Shown here piece after piece: positions 8,165 through 15,305 of a stretch of DNA of 16,063 nt. Below the pieces are notes generated by a model. The model searched no databases. It saw nothing but the letters and a program-made list of their open reading frames with translations, and was not told the DNA's origin. The position numbers were made by a program, and so were the translations under genes. The stretch spans positions 1 to 16,063 of the forward strand of contig NZ_CALIMW010000119.1 in NCBI RefSeq assembly GCF_938045405.1, written 5' to 3'. This DNA is from an uncultured Campylobacter sp. GTDB taxonomy: Bacteria > Campylobacterota > Campylobacteria > Campylobacterales > Campylobacteraceae. Within the stretch, counting starts at the first letter, position 1; every line of letters begins with the position of its first letter.

Positions 8165-8205
8165 ATTTAGTGCGTATTTTATCGGCGTTTTTATAATTTA
8201 AAGCT
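8165..8205 (-). promoter_or_regulatory. Candidate cstA promoter
   Basis: Read on -, TTTAAATTAT is followed after a spacer by GATAAAAT (TAAAAT at 8181-8176), which resembles the epsilonproteobacterial sigma-70 pattern of a T-rich upstream element and a -10 without a strong -35. On + the same stretch offers TATAAT at 8192-8197, which could instead serve the opposite operon. Based on motif only. Confidence 0.3.
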
Positions 8206-8380
8206 GAATCACGAAATTAAAAAGAGCTCTTTCGGCGTTTAAATTTAGCGCCTAAATTTTGAATTTCAAATTTAAATAGGCGGCTTGGAGACGCGCGAAA
8301 TTTTAACATTTAATCACCCCAAATTTAACTCCGCAGCTCTTAGCCGTTACGGAATTTATCGCGGTTTAAGAAATCAAGCG

Positions 8381-8423
8381 ATAAAATCCCATGATAACGA
8401 TTTTAATTTCTTAATAAAAATCG
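8381..8423 (+). promoter_or_regulatory. Candidate promoter and Fur operator of the heme operon
   Basis: ATAAAAT (8381-8387) is a plausible -10. Immediately after it, bases 8393-8411 match the classical 19-base Fur consensus at 12 positions (GATAA-GAT followed by T-ATT). A 7-bp inverted repeat CGATTTT/AAAATCG (8398-8404 and 8417-8423) overlaps it. An operator over the start point fits iron/heme repression of the downstream uptake genes, but AT-rich sequence gives such partial matches by chance. Confidence 0.35.
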
Positions 8424-8446
8424 CGAATACTTTTAGGAGGAAATTT

Positions 8447-8635
8447 ATGCCGGATCAGGTGTGCGGCTATGTACTTTTTCGCGCTGATATCAAAAGCTAT
8501 GCAAGCTTCAAAAATAATTGCGCCAGCCGCGAGAATTTCATAAATTCCGCATGCATAAATTCCTGGCACCGTTTAAATTTTAAAAATATCCGCCGCGACG
8601 AAATCTGCGCGTATAGTTCGCCTGGTGGGCTATGA
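8447..8635 (+). CDS. Small Cys-containing ORF leading the heme operon, unknown
   Basis: 62 residues starting MPDQVCGYVLF and ending in SSPGGL, with four Cys, one His and no membrane segment or signal peptide. AGGAGG at 8435-8440 sits 6 bases before the ATG, the best ribosome site of this operon, and the TGA overlaps the permease ATG (ATGA at 8632-8635), an arrangement used for translational coupling. This could be a real small protein, for instance a metal or heme sensor or chaperone, or a translated leader whose main job is to load ribosomes onto the permease. I recognise no family. It could also be a remnant of a larger gene. Composition is somewhat more AT-rich than the genes downstream. 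Confidence 0.5.
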   Translation: MPDQVCGYVLFRADIKSYASFKNNCASRENFINSACINSWHRLNFKNIRRDEICAYSSPGGL

Positions 8636-9600
8636 GCTTTAAATTTTATCTCTTTCTAATCGTAGCTTTCATATTGCTTGCTTTAGTAGCCGTAAGTAGC
8701 GGCGGGGCGAGCATTTCGCTGGGCGACATCGTAAAATTTTTCACCTTCGGCGAGATAGACGAGACCAAACAGCTCATCTTGCTGCAAATGCGTCTGCCGC
8801 GCCTCGTGCTTGGAATTTTAATAGGCGCGCTGCTGGCAACTTCGGGGGTGGTGGTGCAAAGCGTATTTTTAAACCCACTTGCAGATCCATACATCATCGG
8901 CATCGCCTCGGCAGCGACTTTCGGCGCGGTTATAGCTTACCTGCTGGGGCTTAGCGACATTTTTTACGGAATTTTCGCGTTTTTGGCCGCCAGCGGGCTT
9001 TCGCTCGTGATCTTTAAGCTTGCGGCTCACACCCGCTCGATCTCGACTCTGCTGATCGTAGGCATCGCCGTATCGTCCTTTTTGGGCGCATTTACATCCT
9101 TCGCGGTCTATCTAATCGGAGAGGATAGCTTTAGGATTACGGCGTGGATGATGGGCTATCTAGGCGGCGCAAACTGGCAAAAGATCGCGCTTTTGCTGCC
9201 GCCGCTGCTGTTTTGCATGGCGTATTTTTACGCGAAGCGTCACGAGCTAAATATCATCTTAAACGGTGACGAGGAGGCGAAGTCGCTAGGGCTCAACGTC
9301 GAGAAGTCCAAAAAGAGCCTACTCATCGTCTCCTCGCTCATCATCGGCTTTTCGGTCGCATTTACGGGGATGATAGGCTTCGTGGGGCTCATCATTCCGC
9401 ACACGCTTCGCATGGCGCTTCATACGGCGAGCAACGCCGTGCTGATCCCTGCTAGCGCGCTTACCGGCGGAGTTTTTTTGGTTTTTTGCGACGTAATCGC
9501 TAAAAACGCCCTCTCGCCGGTAGAAATTCCGATCGGCGTGGTGACCTCCTTTTTCGGCGCGCCCTTTTTTCTATACCTCGCGTTTAGGAAGCATGCATGA
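8632..9600 (+). CDS. FecCD-type ABC permease (heme/iron)
   Basis: 322 residues, the inner-membrane channel of an iron, heme or cobalamin importer that works as a dimer. Seen: an N-terminal membrane helix, then MRLPRLVLGILIGALLATSG (53-72) and NPLADPYIIG (81-90), both FecCD/BtuC signatures; several more hydrophobic segments; GFVGLIIPHTLRMAL, the cytoplasmic coupling region; and the closing IPIGVVTSFFGAPFFLYL. Length is normal. The start overlaps the upstream small ORF by ATGA and the stop overlaps the ATPase start by ATGA, so the three are read as a unit. Substrate is not decided by the permease itself; the downstream radical SAM enzyme points to heme. Confidence 0.92.
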   Translation: MSFKFYLFLIVAFILLALVAVSSGGASISLGDIVKFFTFGEIDETKQLILLQMRLPRLVLGILIGALLATSGVVVQSVFLNPLADPYIIGIASAATFGAVIAYLLGLSDIFYGIFAFLAASGLSLVIFKLAAHTRSISTLLIVGIAVSSFLGAFTSFAVYLIGEDSFRITAWMMGYLGGANWQKIALLLPPLLFCMAYFYAKRHELNIILNGDEEAKSLGLNVEKSKKSLLIVSSLIIGFSVAFTGMIGFVGLIIPHTLRMALHTASNAVLIPASALTGGVFLVFCDVIAKNALSPVEIPIGVVTSFFGAPFFLYLAFRKHA

Positions 9601-10370
9601 AAATTTCGGCGCTAAACTTCAGCTACGGCAAGCGGGCGATCTTGCGAGGCATAGAGTTAAATTTAAAGCGGGGTAAATTTTACGGGATTTTGGGTCCTAA
9701 CGGCTGCGGCAAGAGCACTTTGCTAAAAAATATCTTGCAAATTTTAAAGCCCGCAAGCGGCATCATCGAAATAAACGGTAAAAAGGCAAGCGAGTATAGC
9801 CTCAAAGAGCTTGCCGCGCTCATCGGCTTCGTGCCGCAAAAAACAGCCCTTGCAGCCGCACTAAACGTGAATGAAATTTTACTTGCGGGCAGATTTTGCC
9901 GCCTAAAAAGCGCATTTAGCGGCTACGATGCGAGCGACCGCGACAAGGTAGAGCAAATCGCCGAGCTTTTGGACGTGAAGAAATTTTTAAATCGCAGCGC
10001 GTTTGAGCTAAGCGGCGGCGAGTTCGGGCGCGTGCTACTTGCCAGAGCGCTCGTAAGCGAGCCTGAAATTTTACTGCTCGATGAGCCCACGGGCGCGCTT
10101 GATATGAACTACGCGATCGAGGCGATGAAGATATGCGAAAATTTAACCAAAACGCTAAATTTAACGAGCGTCATCGTGCTGCACGATCTAAATTTAGCCT
10201 CGCTGTTTTGCGATGAAATTTTGATGCTAAAAGACGGCGCGGTAAGGTATCGCGGTAGCGCGAGCGAGCTTTTTACGCCGCAGATCATAAAAGAAATTTA
10301 CGGCTTTGACGCCCTGATAGTCGAAAATTTGGGAACCAAATTTATCTTACCGCAAAAGGAGAAAATGTGA
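9597..10370 (+). CDS. ABC transporter ATP-binding protein (heme/iron)
   Basis: 257 residues, cytoplasmic ATPase of the FecE/BtuD/HmuV group that powers the adjacent permease. Seen in order: Walker A GPNGCGKST (33-41), Q-loop FVPQK (Gln81), signature LSGGEFGR (138-145), Walker B ILLLDEP (158-164) with D-loop GALD, and switch histidine in VLHDLNLA (His196). In the signature the usual Gln before Arg (LSGGE-x-QR) is Gly, a mild deviation. C-terminal FTPQIIKEIYGFDA is typical of iron-chelate ATPases. It starts by ATGA overlap with the permease. It ends in AAATGTGA, where the GTG of the binding-protein gene overlaps the stop. Confidence 0.93.
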   Translation: MKISALNFSYGKRAILRGIELNLKRGKFYGILGPNGCGKSTLLKNILQILKPASGIIEINGKKASEYSLKELAALIGFVPQKTALAAALNVNEILLAGRFCRLKSAFSGYDASDRDKVEQIAELLDVKKFLNRSAFELSGGEFGRVLLARALVSEPEILLLDEPTGALDMNYAIEAMKICENLTKTLNLTSVIVLHDLNLASLFCDEILMLKDGAVRYRGSASELFTPQIIKEIYGFDALIVENLGTKFILPQKEKM

Positions 10371-11149
10371 AAAAAATTCTTATAGCTTTGCTTTCGGCGA
10401 GTTTTGCGCTCGCCAAAGGCCTGGTAGTGCTCGACCCCGCTGCAGTCGAGATCATCTACGCTTTAGGCGCGCAGGATCAGATCGCTGCGATCTCAACTAC
10501 CTCGATGAGCAAGATCCGCCCGGAGGCAGAAACCGCGAAACTGCCTAGCGTAGGCACCTACGTCAAGCCGAATATGGAAAAAATCGTCGAGCTTAAGCCC
10601 GATCTGGTTATCACGAGCTTTCACTCAGCGGGCGTTAGCGAGAATCTGCAAAAGCTAGGGCTTAAGAGCCTTGCGATGGATGCGAACTCCACCGCAGAGA
10701 TCTGCCAAAACGTAAAGAAGGTCGCCGCAATCGTAAAAAAAGAGAGCGAGGCGGATAAAATTTGCGCGCAGATGGATGGAATTTTTGCAGACAAACCCGC
10801 TCTTCGCGGCAAAAAAGTAGCGCTATTTTTCGGCTCAAACGCCACTATGGCTTTCAATGACAAAACCCTCATCGGCGATATCTTCGCTCGCCTAGGCGCC
10901 AAAAATATCGCAGACGGCCTAAAAGGCAGCACGCCTTCGGTATCTGCCGAATACATCCTCGAGCAAAACCCCGATATAATCGTAGTCGTGGGCGGCGAGA
11001 CGGAGGATTTTTTAAAGGCAAATCCGATCCTTAGCAACACCAAAGCAGTAAAATCGGGCAAAATTTTAAAAGCCCCGACGCTCATCTTGCGCGGAAGCCC
11101 GCAGATCGGTGAGACGGTAGATGAAATTTACGCAGAGGCAACGAAATAG
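10367..11149 (+). CDS. Periplasmic heme/iron-complex binding protein
   Basis: 260 residues of the class III (BtuF/HmuT/FhuD-like) solute-binding family. An N-terminal KKILIALLSASFALAKG is a signal peptide with likely cleavage after ALA (about residue 16). No lipobox Cys, so it is soluble in the periplasm. Family blocks: VVLDPAAVEIIYALGA, then SVGTYVKPNMEKIVELKPDL (61-80) and VITSFHSAG. Tyr65 sits near where HmuT/PhuT-type proteins place their heme-ligand Tyr, but the match is loose. The start is GTG 10367, served by AAGGAG at 10356-10361; an ATG two bases earlier is in the ATPase frame. It hands substrate to the permease pair encoded upstream. Ligand identity (heme, siderophore or cobalamin) is inferred from the next gene. 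Confidence 0.88.
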   Translation: MKKILIALLSASFALAKGLVVLDPAAVEIIYALGAQDQIAAISTTSMSKIRPEAETAKLPSVGTYVKPNMEKIVELKPDLVITSFHSAGVSENLQKLGLKSLAMDANSTAEICQNVKKVAAIVKKESEADKICAQMDGIFADKPALRGKKVALFFGSNATMAFNDKTLIGDIFARLGAKNIADGLKGSTPSVSAEYILEQNPDIIVVVGGETEDFLKANPILSNTKAVKSGKILKAPTLILRGSPQIGETVDEIYAEATK

Positions 11150-12364
11150 ATGTTTAAAGAACGCATTAAATCCCACCACCGCTCCAAACTTTTCGAGAGC
11201 GTCTCTGCGAGCGAAAACGAGCTGTTCGACGCGCTGGAGCAACCCGCCAAAGACAGCGACTGCGTGATCTATCTGCATGTGCCCTTTTGCGACAACATCT
11301 GCTCGTTTTGTTCGATGATGCGCTCCAAACTCGGCGACGAGCTGGACGAATACGCTAAATTTTTGATCCGCCAGATCAAAGACTACGGCGAGATGCCCTA
11401 TTTCGATACTAAAAAGATCAAAAGCATCTACTTCGGCGGCGGCACGCCGAGCGTATTTAGCGAAGCTCACTTCGAAAAGGTTCTGGGCGCGCTGCATAAA
11501 AATTTTAATATTGCGGACGACTGCGAGATCAGCATAGAGACCACGCTGCATAATCTAGATACGCAAAAAGCGCTCGCTCTGCAAAGCTTCGGCGTAAACC
11601 GCTTTAGCATCGGCGTGCAGACCTTCAGCAGACAGGGGCGCGCGCTTTTAAACCGCGTGCATAAGCCCGCTCGCGCAATCGAGCGACTAAAAGAGCTTAG
11701 AGAAAAATTTGACGGCATGCTCTGCTGCGACATCATCTACAACTTCCCGAACGAAAGCGTGGAGGAAGCGCTAGAGGACGCGCACTACGTAAATGAGCTA
11801 GGTCTAGATAGCGCCAGCTTTTACTCGCTGATGTTTTTCGAAGGCTCGGAGCTATCCAAAAAGATCGACACCTCCTACTACGATCTGCCGACTGATAAAA
11901 AGCTGCACCATGCCTTTGCAGAGGCGCTACTGCAAAGCGGGAATTTCGAGGTTTTGGAGCTTACCAAACTTGCTCGAAAAGGTCGCGATAACTACGGCTA
12001 CATCAAGCTAAGCCACAAGGGCACGGATATCCTACCTATCGGCAACGGCGCGGGCGGACACGTAGCGGGCTTCGGAATTTACGGCGTGTCGGGGCACAAG
12101 ATGATCTCGCGAATCGATGAGCGCGAGGCAAAATATAGCGTGCTAAACAATCTGTTCCAATACCCGATCGTAAGCTTAAACGAGCTAAAAGAGGCTCTGA
12201 GTGCGAGCATTTACGACGAAGCGGTGCAAAAACTCAAAGAATTTGAGAGCTGGGGGCTTTTGGAGCTAAAAGATCAAAGATCGATCTTGAGCTTGGACGG
12301 AATTTTTTGGGGCAACAATATTAACGAAGAGATAGCAAACATTATTAGAAAGGATTTTGTATGA
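11150..12364 (+). CDS. HemN-like radical SAM enzyme, ChuW/HutW/HmuW type (anaerobic heme degradation)
   Basis: 404 residues. Cys47, Cys51 and Cys54 (HVPFCDNICSFC) form the CX3CX2C site for the 4Fe-4S cluster; YFGGGTPS (94-101) binds AdoMet; RFSIGVQTF (151-159) and CCDIIYNFP (192-200) are the usual HemN-family strands. The C-terminal part has RDNYGYIKL and ILPIGNGAGGHVAGFG (294-309), a GAGG motif I associate with the ChuW/HutW branch rather than with true coproporphyrinogen dehydrogenase. ChuW-type enzymes open the heme ring without oxygen and release iron. The ATG directly follows the TAG of the binding protein, and the stop overlaps the flavodoxin start. An ordinary HemN/HemW role is the main alternative, but the heme-type ABC importer upstream and flavodoxin downstream favour degradation. 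Confidence 0.82.
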   Translation: MFKERIKSHHRSKLFESVSASENELFDALEQPAKDSDCVIYLHVPFCDNICSFCSMMRSKLGDELDEYAKFLIRQIKDYGEMPYFDTKKIKSIYFGGGTPSVFSEAHFEKVLGALHKNFNIADDCEISIETTLHNLDTQKALALQSFGVNRFSIGVQTFSRQGRALLNRVHKPARAIERLKELREKFDGMLCCDIIYNFPNESVEEALEDAHYVNELGLDSASFYSLMFFEGSELSKKIDTSYYDLPTDKKLHHAFAEALLQSGNFEVLELTKLARKGRDNYGYIKLSHKGTDILPIGNGAGGHVAGFGIYGVSGHKMISRIDEREAKYSVLNNLFQYPIVSLNELKEALSASIYDEAVQKLKEFESWGLLELKDQRSILSLDGIFWGNNINEEIANIIRKDFV

Positions 12365-12864
12365 AAAAAATCGTGCTTTACACCTCACAAACGGGTAACA
12401 CGAAAAAGGTGGGCGACGCGATCGCCGAGCAACTGGGCTGCGAGAGTCTAAATTTCCGCGACTTTGAAGGCGAGGTCGATGACTACGATTTCATAGCCTT
12501 GGGCTTTTACGTCGATAAGGGCGAAGCAGAGGCGAAATTTATGCGCTTTTTACGCAAGATTCACGGCAAGAAGCTTGGCGTTTTTATGACTCTGGGCGCA
12601 GAGCCGGACGGCGAGCACTCGCGCAAGTGCCTGGATACCTTTGAAGAGGGGCTTAAAGCAAACGGCAACGAGATCATAAGGGAGTTTGCCTGCCAGGGCG
12701 CGATTGATCCGAATCTGCTTGAAACGATGCGCAAAATGGCGGCCGGCGGCAACTCGCCCCATCCTATCACTCCCGAGCGACTTGCGCGCTGGGCGGAGGC
12801 TGCTAAACACCCGGACGAGAAGGATCTGGCGGACGCAAAAGCAGCATTTGCGGGGATAGAATAA
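12361..12864 (+). CDS. Flavodoxin family protein, likely electron donor to the radical SAM enzyme
   Basis: 167 residues. LYTSQTGNTKKVGDAIAEQL (6-25) is the FMN-phosphate loop (T-S-Q-T-G-N-T) of flavodoxins. Next come YDFIALGFYVDKGEAEAKFM, the 50s-60s loop region, and KLGVFMTLGAEPDGEHS, a third flavin-contact area. A C-terminal helical tail (ERLARWAEAAKHPDEKD) is longer than in ordinary flavodoxins. The ATG overlaps the radical SAM stop (ATGA, 12361-12364), with AAAGGA just upstream. In Fusobacterium a flavodoxin (HmuF) partners the heme-degrading radical SAM enzyme HmuW, and in radical SAM chemistry a reductant for the cluster is always needed, so that role is inferred here. It is the last gene of the operon, followed by a stem-loop. 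Confidence 0.85.
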   Translation: MKKIVLYTSQTGNTKKVGDAIAEQLGCESLNFRDFEGEVDDYDFIALGFYVDKGEAEAKFMRFLRKIHGKKLGVFMTLGAEPDGEHSRKCLDTFEEGLKANGNEIIREFACQGAIDPNLLETMRKMAAGGNSPHPITPERLARWAEAAKHPDEKDLADAKAAFAGIE

Positions 12865-12876
12865 AATTTAAAGCAA

Positions 12877-12898
12877 GCCGCGCAAACTGCTGCGCGGC
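12877..12898 (+). terminator. Candidate terminator stem-loop after the heme operon
   Basis: A perfect 8-bp GC-rich stem GCCGCGCA/TGCGCGGC with the 6-base loop AACTGC lies 12 bases after the flavodoxin stop. On + it is followed by A-rich rather than T-rich sequence, so it is not a textbook intrinsic terminator; it may be Rho-assisted or act as a 3' stabiliser. Confidence 0.5.
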
Positions 12899-13115
12899 GA
12901 AACAAAACCAAATAAAATTTCACACTACTTAATGCGCGATTTGGAATTTTATCTTTTACTAAATTTGGATGATAAATTTCATTACTACAAGCAAATTTGC
13001 CGCTGCAGGCGCAGGTCTTGCTCTAGAATTTAAACGATAAAATTTCATTTCGCGCGCAACGGATCAAATAATGCCGCCGACTTTGCGCCGCCGATGCGCG
13101 CTCTTAGCGTGAAGC

Positions 13116-13257
13116 CCGCTTTTGCGAGCGAGCCGCCTGCGAGTGCTGCAGCAGCCGCCATTATCCAATACGCTGCCCGCCATTTTACGACGGCCTGAGC
13201 GCGAAAAATCCGCTTCTGCGAGCGAGCTGCCTGCGAGTACTGCGGTCGCGATTATCG
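13116..13257. repeat. Imperfect direct duplication, 94-base offset
   Basis: Bases 13116-13150 and 13210-13244 agree at 31 of 35 positions (CCGCTTxTGCGAGCGAG core, then TGCCTGCGAGT), and similarity continues with a 3-base gap to ATTATC in both copies. The 94-base offset is not a multiple of three, so if it was ever coding the duplication broke the frame. Confidence 0.6.
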
Positions 13258-13460
13258 GTTATCGCCCGTCGCCACGCGCCGTCGGGCGCCGCTCTCCCGC
13301 CGCGCGATACCCATCCACCGCTACTAACCGCCCGCACGACAACCCGTCGCCGCTCATCGCCCCGCCGCTTTGTCGCAGTACTGAACCCAAACCGAACCGC
13401 TAAATTTTAAATTCTACAAAAGTCTCATCGCGCGTAAATTTTAATTCGGCAAATGCGCGA

Positions 13461-13474
13461 AATTTAGGTAAAAT
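13461..13474 (+). promoter_or_regulatory. Candidate promoter of the 228-residue unknown gene
   Basis: AATTTAGGTAAAAT contains an extended -10 (TAAAAT at 13469-13474) of the kind common in Campylobacter sigma-70 promoters. It would place the transcript start near 13481, about 36 bases before the start codon. Motif evidence only. Confidence 0.4.
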
Positions 13475-13516
13475 TCCACGCAAGCGCTTTGACGGTCAAA
13501 ATTTAAAGGGGTGAAA

Positions 13517-14203
13517 ATGACGAATTTCGAGTACGCTAGTCACATTAACGAGGCTGCGGGGCTAGATCTTGATTTAGATTGCGAAGAGATCGATCTACAG
13601 GATAAGCTTTACGGGCTTTTTCAGTGCTTTATGCCTGACGGTGCGGGTGCGCGGGCGGTGTTTGCGCCGCTGCAAAACGGCACCGAGCTACAAGCGCGTA
13701 TAATGCCGATCTATGCAGTCACGGCGCAGCAGACGCGGGAAGCATTAGATCAGGGCGTGGCGCCAGGGTATTTTTGCCCGCCGCAGGATCCGAAATTTGG
13801 TAGCGAAGCGCTTAAGAGCCTAGCTTTAGCGTACGTTCGAAATTTAAAAATTTTTGCCGAATTTCTAGGCAAGAGCGGGCTTTTAAAGATACTTGAGCAG
13901 ATAAAATCCGCTCGCGTGCAGGAGAGCTTTGATTTTGCGCATAGTAAAGACGAGCTTGCGGACGCCGTCTATGAGGCGATCACGGAGTGGATGATAGATT
14001 CGCCTAAGCTCGATACGAAGCTATGGGTGCTCGGCGAGGCGTACTATTCGATCAACTGCGACTACCTGCTACCTGCGTACTTGCAGTATCCAAATTACGC
14101 ACAAAGGCCGCAGGAGGACTTTTTGAAGCCCTACTTCGAGCTGTATCTAGCGGGACGGCAGATCACGTTTGAACGCAGCGAGGTCGTGGTTTTCACGCGC
14201 TAA
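13517..14203 (+). CDS. Protein of unknown function, 228 residues
   Basis: Start ATG 13517 is chosen because AGGGG (13506-13510) is 6 bases upstream; a GTG at 13511 in the same frame sits right against that site and is unlikely. The protein is soluble and acidic, with no signal peptide or membrane segment. Notable features are an acidic N-terminus (LDLDLDCEEIDLQDK), a Tyr-rich C-terminal half (LGEAYYSINCDYLLPAYLQY), and only a few Cys. Helices and strands alternate without a motif that I can name. It stands alone between two long spacers with its own likely promoter, so neighbours give no clue. Host-like codon use and the clear ribosome site support expression. Confidence 0.75.
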   Translation: MTNFEYASHINEAAGLDLDLDCEEIDLQDKLYGLFQCFMPDGAGARAVFAPLQNGTELQARIMPIYAVTAQQTREALDQGVAPGYFCPPQDPKFGSEALKSLALAYVRNLKIFAEFLGKSGLLKILEQIKSARVQESFDFAHSKDELADAVYEAITEWMIDSPKLDTKLWVLGEAYYSINCDYLLPAYLQYPNYAQRPQEDFLKPYFELYLAGRQITFERSEVVVFTR

Positions 14204-14648
14204 ATTTACGCGGGCAAAGGAAGCGAATGGGCGCTCACAGGCGACTAAAATTTGAGTCTTTCAAAAAAAGGAAGCGAGCGACGTCCACGAACGGCTAAAA
14301 TTTAAGTTCAGCAAGTATGAGCACAAACGCTTATCGCATATCCAAAAAACCTGCGTCGTAATCAAGCAATCTAGCAGGTTGTCTACGTTGCGTCAAATCG
14401 CTTAAAATATTTCTGCTTTGCGTAGCCGCCGCTTTCAGCGCCTTACTGGAGCAAAATCTCCGTACATCGTTGATGTTTGGATAATTGAATTTCTTCCATC
14501 ACTCTGCTGCCCTCACTTTGTATGAGGTACCCAAATAATTTACTTGTGCTAACGCTTGCTAGTTAGAATTTATCTAAATTTTAAAGAGGAATTTTGACGC
14601 AGAATTTTATGGAATTTCGCTACCGTAAATCTCGCAAGCAATAAAATT
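14204..14648. other. Spacer with a short imperfect repeat
   Basis: 445 bases with no supported gene. An imperfect direct repeat starts at GGAAGCGA 14219 and again at GGAAGCGA 14270 (51-base offset), both followed by GGC/GACTAAAATTT-like ends. The right end holds interleaved inverted repeats listed separately. No tRNA cloverleaf was found. Confidence 0.45.
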
Positions 14649-14661
14649 CTATCGATTTACG
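14601..14661 (-). other. Interleaved inverted repeats at the 3' end of the DUF333 gene
   Basis: AGAATTTTAT (14601-14610) pairs perfectly with ATAAAATTCT (14641-14650), and CGTAAATC (14624-14631) pairs perfectly with GATTTACG (14654-14661). The order A-B-A'-B' means both stems cannot form as simple nested hairpins: they compete or make a pseudoknot. In the minus-strand transcript this lies across the stop codon (14649-14651) and could act in termination or mRNA stability. AT-rich, so chance is possible. Confidence 0.4.
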
Positions 14662-14888
14662 CTCTTAAATTTACTCAAATCGCCGCCTGTTTTATAAAAT
14701 TCTTCAGCGTCGATCATAGTGCCGTCAGGCAGCTTACAAACGGTGTAATCCACGCCGTTGCCGTCTTTGCGGACGATCAGCTCGCCGCCATTTTTGATAC
14801 AAAAATCCCCAGCAGCGCTAGCCTCTGCGCTCACCGAAGCGAAAGCGCCCACCGCAAGCGCTACTGCAAAAAATCTCTTAAAACTCAT
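14649..14888 (-). CDS. Small exported DUF333 family protein
   Basis: 79 residues. An N-terminal basic start (MSFKRFF) and hydrophobic core with AEASAAG give a Sec signal peptide, with cleavage probably near residue 26. The mature part follows the DUF333 pattern: FCIKNGGELIVRKDGNG then VCKLPDGTMIDAEEFYK, with Cys30 and Cys51 able to pair in the periplasm. Family members are short periplasmic or lipoprotein-like proteins of unknown role, sometimes labelled hemolysin-like without good evidence. AAAGGA 5 bases before the ATG supports the start. No close neighbour on the same strand other than serC upstream, 417 bases away, so it is probably transcribed alone. Confidence 0.85.
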   Translation of the reverse strand: MSFKRFFAVALAVGAFASVSAEASAAGDFCIKNGGELIVRKDGNGVDYTVCKLPDGTMIDAEEFYKTGGDLSKFKSVNR

Positions 14889-15305
14889 TTAAATCCTTTC
14901 GTTTAATTTTGCCTGTTTTTAGGGTTAAGCTTAAATTTAGGCGCTAGATACGCTAAACCTGCGCCTACATAAATAAACTGCCTTCCATCCTCGAACACCA
15001 ATAATAGCGTTTTAAATGTTAAATCCTACCTAATAAATCCCAGCAGCGCCAAGTCCGCTCGCCGCTGCAAAATCAAAGCCATCAGACTTCATCCAATGCA
15101 AAATTTTAACATCATAAAATTTCATCTTCAATAAAATTCTAGCGGCGAAATCCAAGCCGCATCAAAGCTATTTCTGCCGTAAAATACCGGCTATAAAAGC
15201 GAGGACTATGGCAAATAACTAGCCCAGCGACAAGATAAGCGCAGATCCTAAACAATCTCGTCTATAAGCGCGAGCTGCGCTCAAACCCTCTAAATTTAAC
15301 CGCCG
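14889..15305. other. Spacer between serC and the DUF333 gene
   Basis: 417 bases, AT-rich with AAATTT-type runs. It must hold the DUF333 promoter and the end of the serC transcript. I see no convincing gene, RNA or strong stem-loop in it. Confidence 0.5.

Larger units (their letters stand above)
8074..8446. other. Divergent regulatory spacer between cstA and the heme operon
   Basis: 373 bases, AT-rich, between divergently read units. It holds the cstA ribosome site, candidate -10 elements on both strands, and a possible Fur site near the operon. On + the frame is open from a TTG at 8285, but this start has no ribosome site and the true start is probably ATG 8447. Confidence 0.6.
12899..13516. 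other. Long spacer with degenerate repeats
   Basis: 618 bases without a supported gene. The first half is AT-rich with AAATTT-type runs; 13080-13400 turns GC-rich and C-heavy and is open in one frame (13122-13403), but that frame has no ribosome site and encodes a Pro/Arg-rich string unlike a protein. Short open frames near 13094 also lack ribosome sites. This may be a decayed gene. The end holds the promoter of the next gene. Confidence 0.5.

Noticed and set aside
8285..8446. Upstream extension of the small operon ORF from TTG 8285
   Set aside because: No ribosome site and it covers the likely promoter and Fur site; ATG 8447 has AGGAGG at ideal distance.
13122..13403. 93-residue open frame on +
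   Set aside because: Pro/Arg/Ser-rich, no ribosome site, and spans a frame-breaking duplication.
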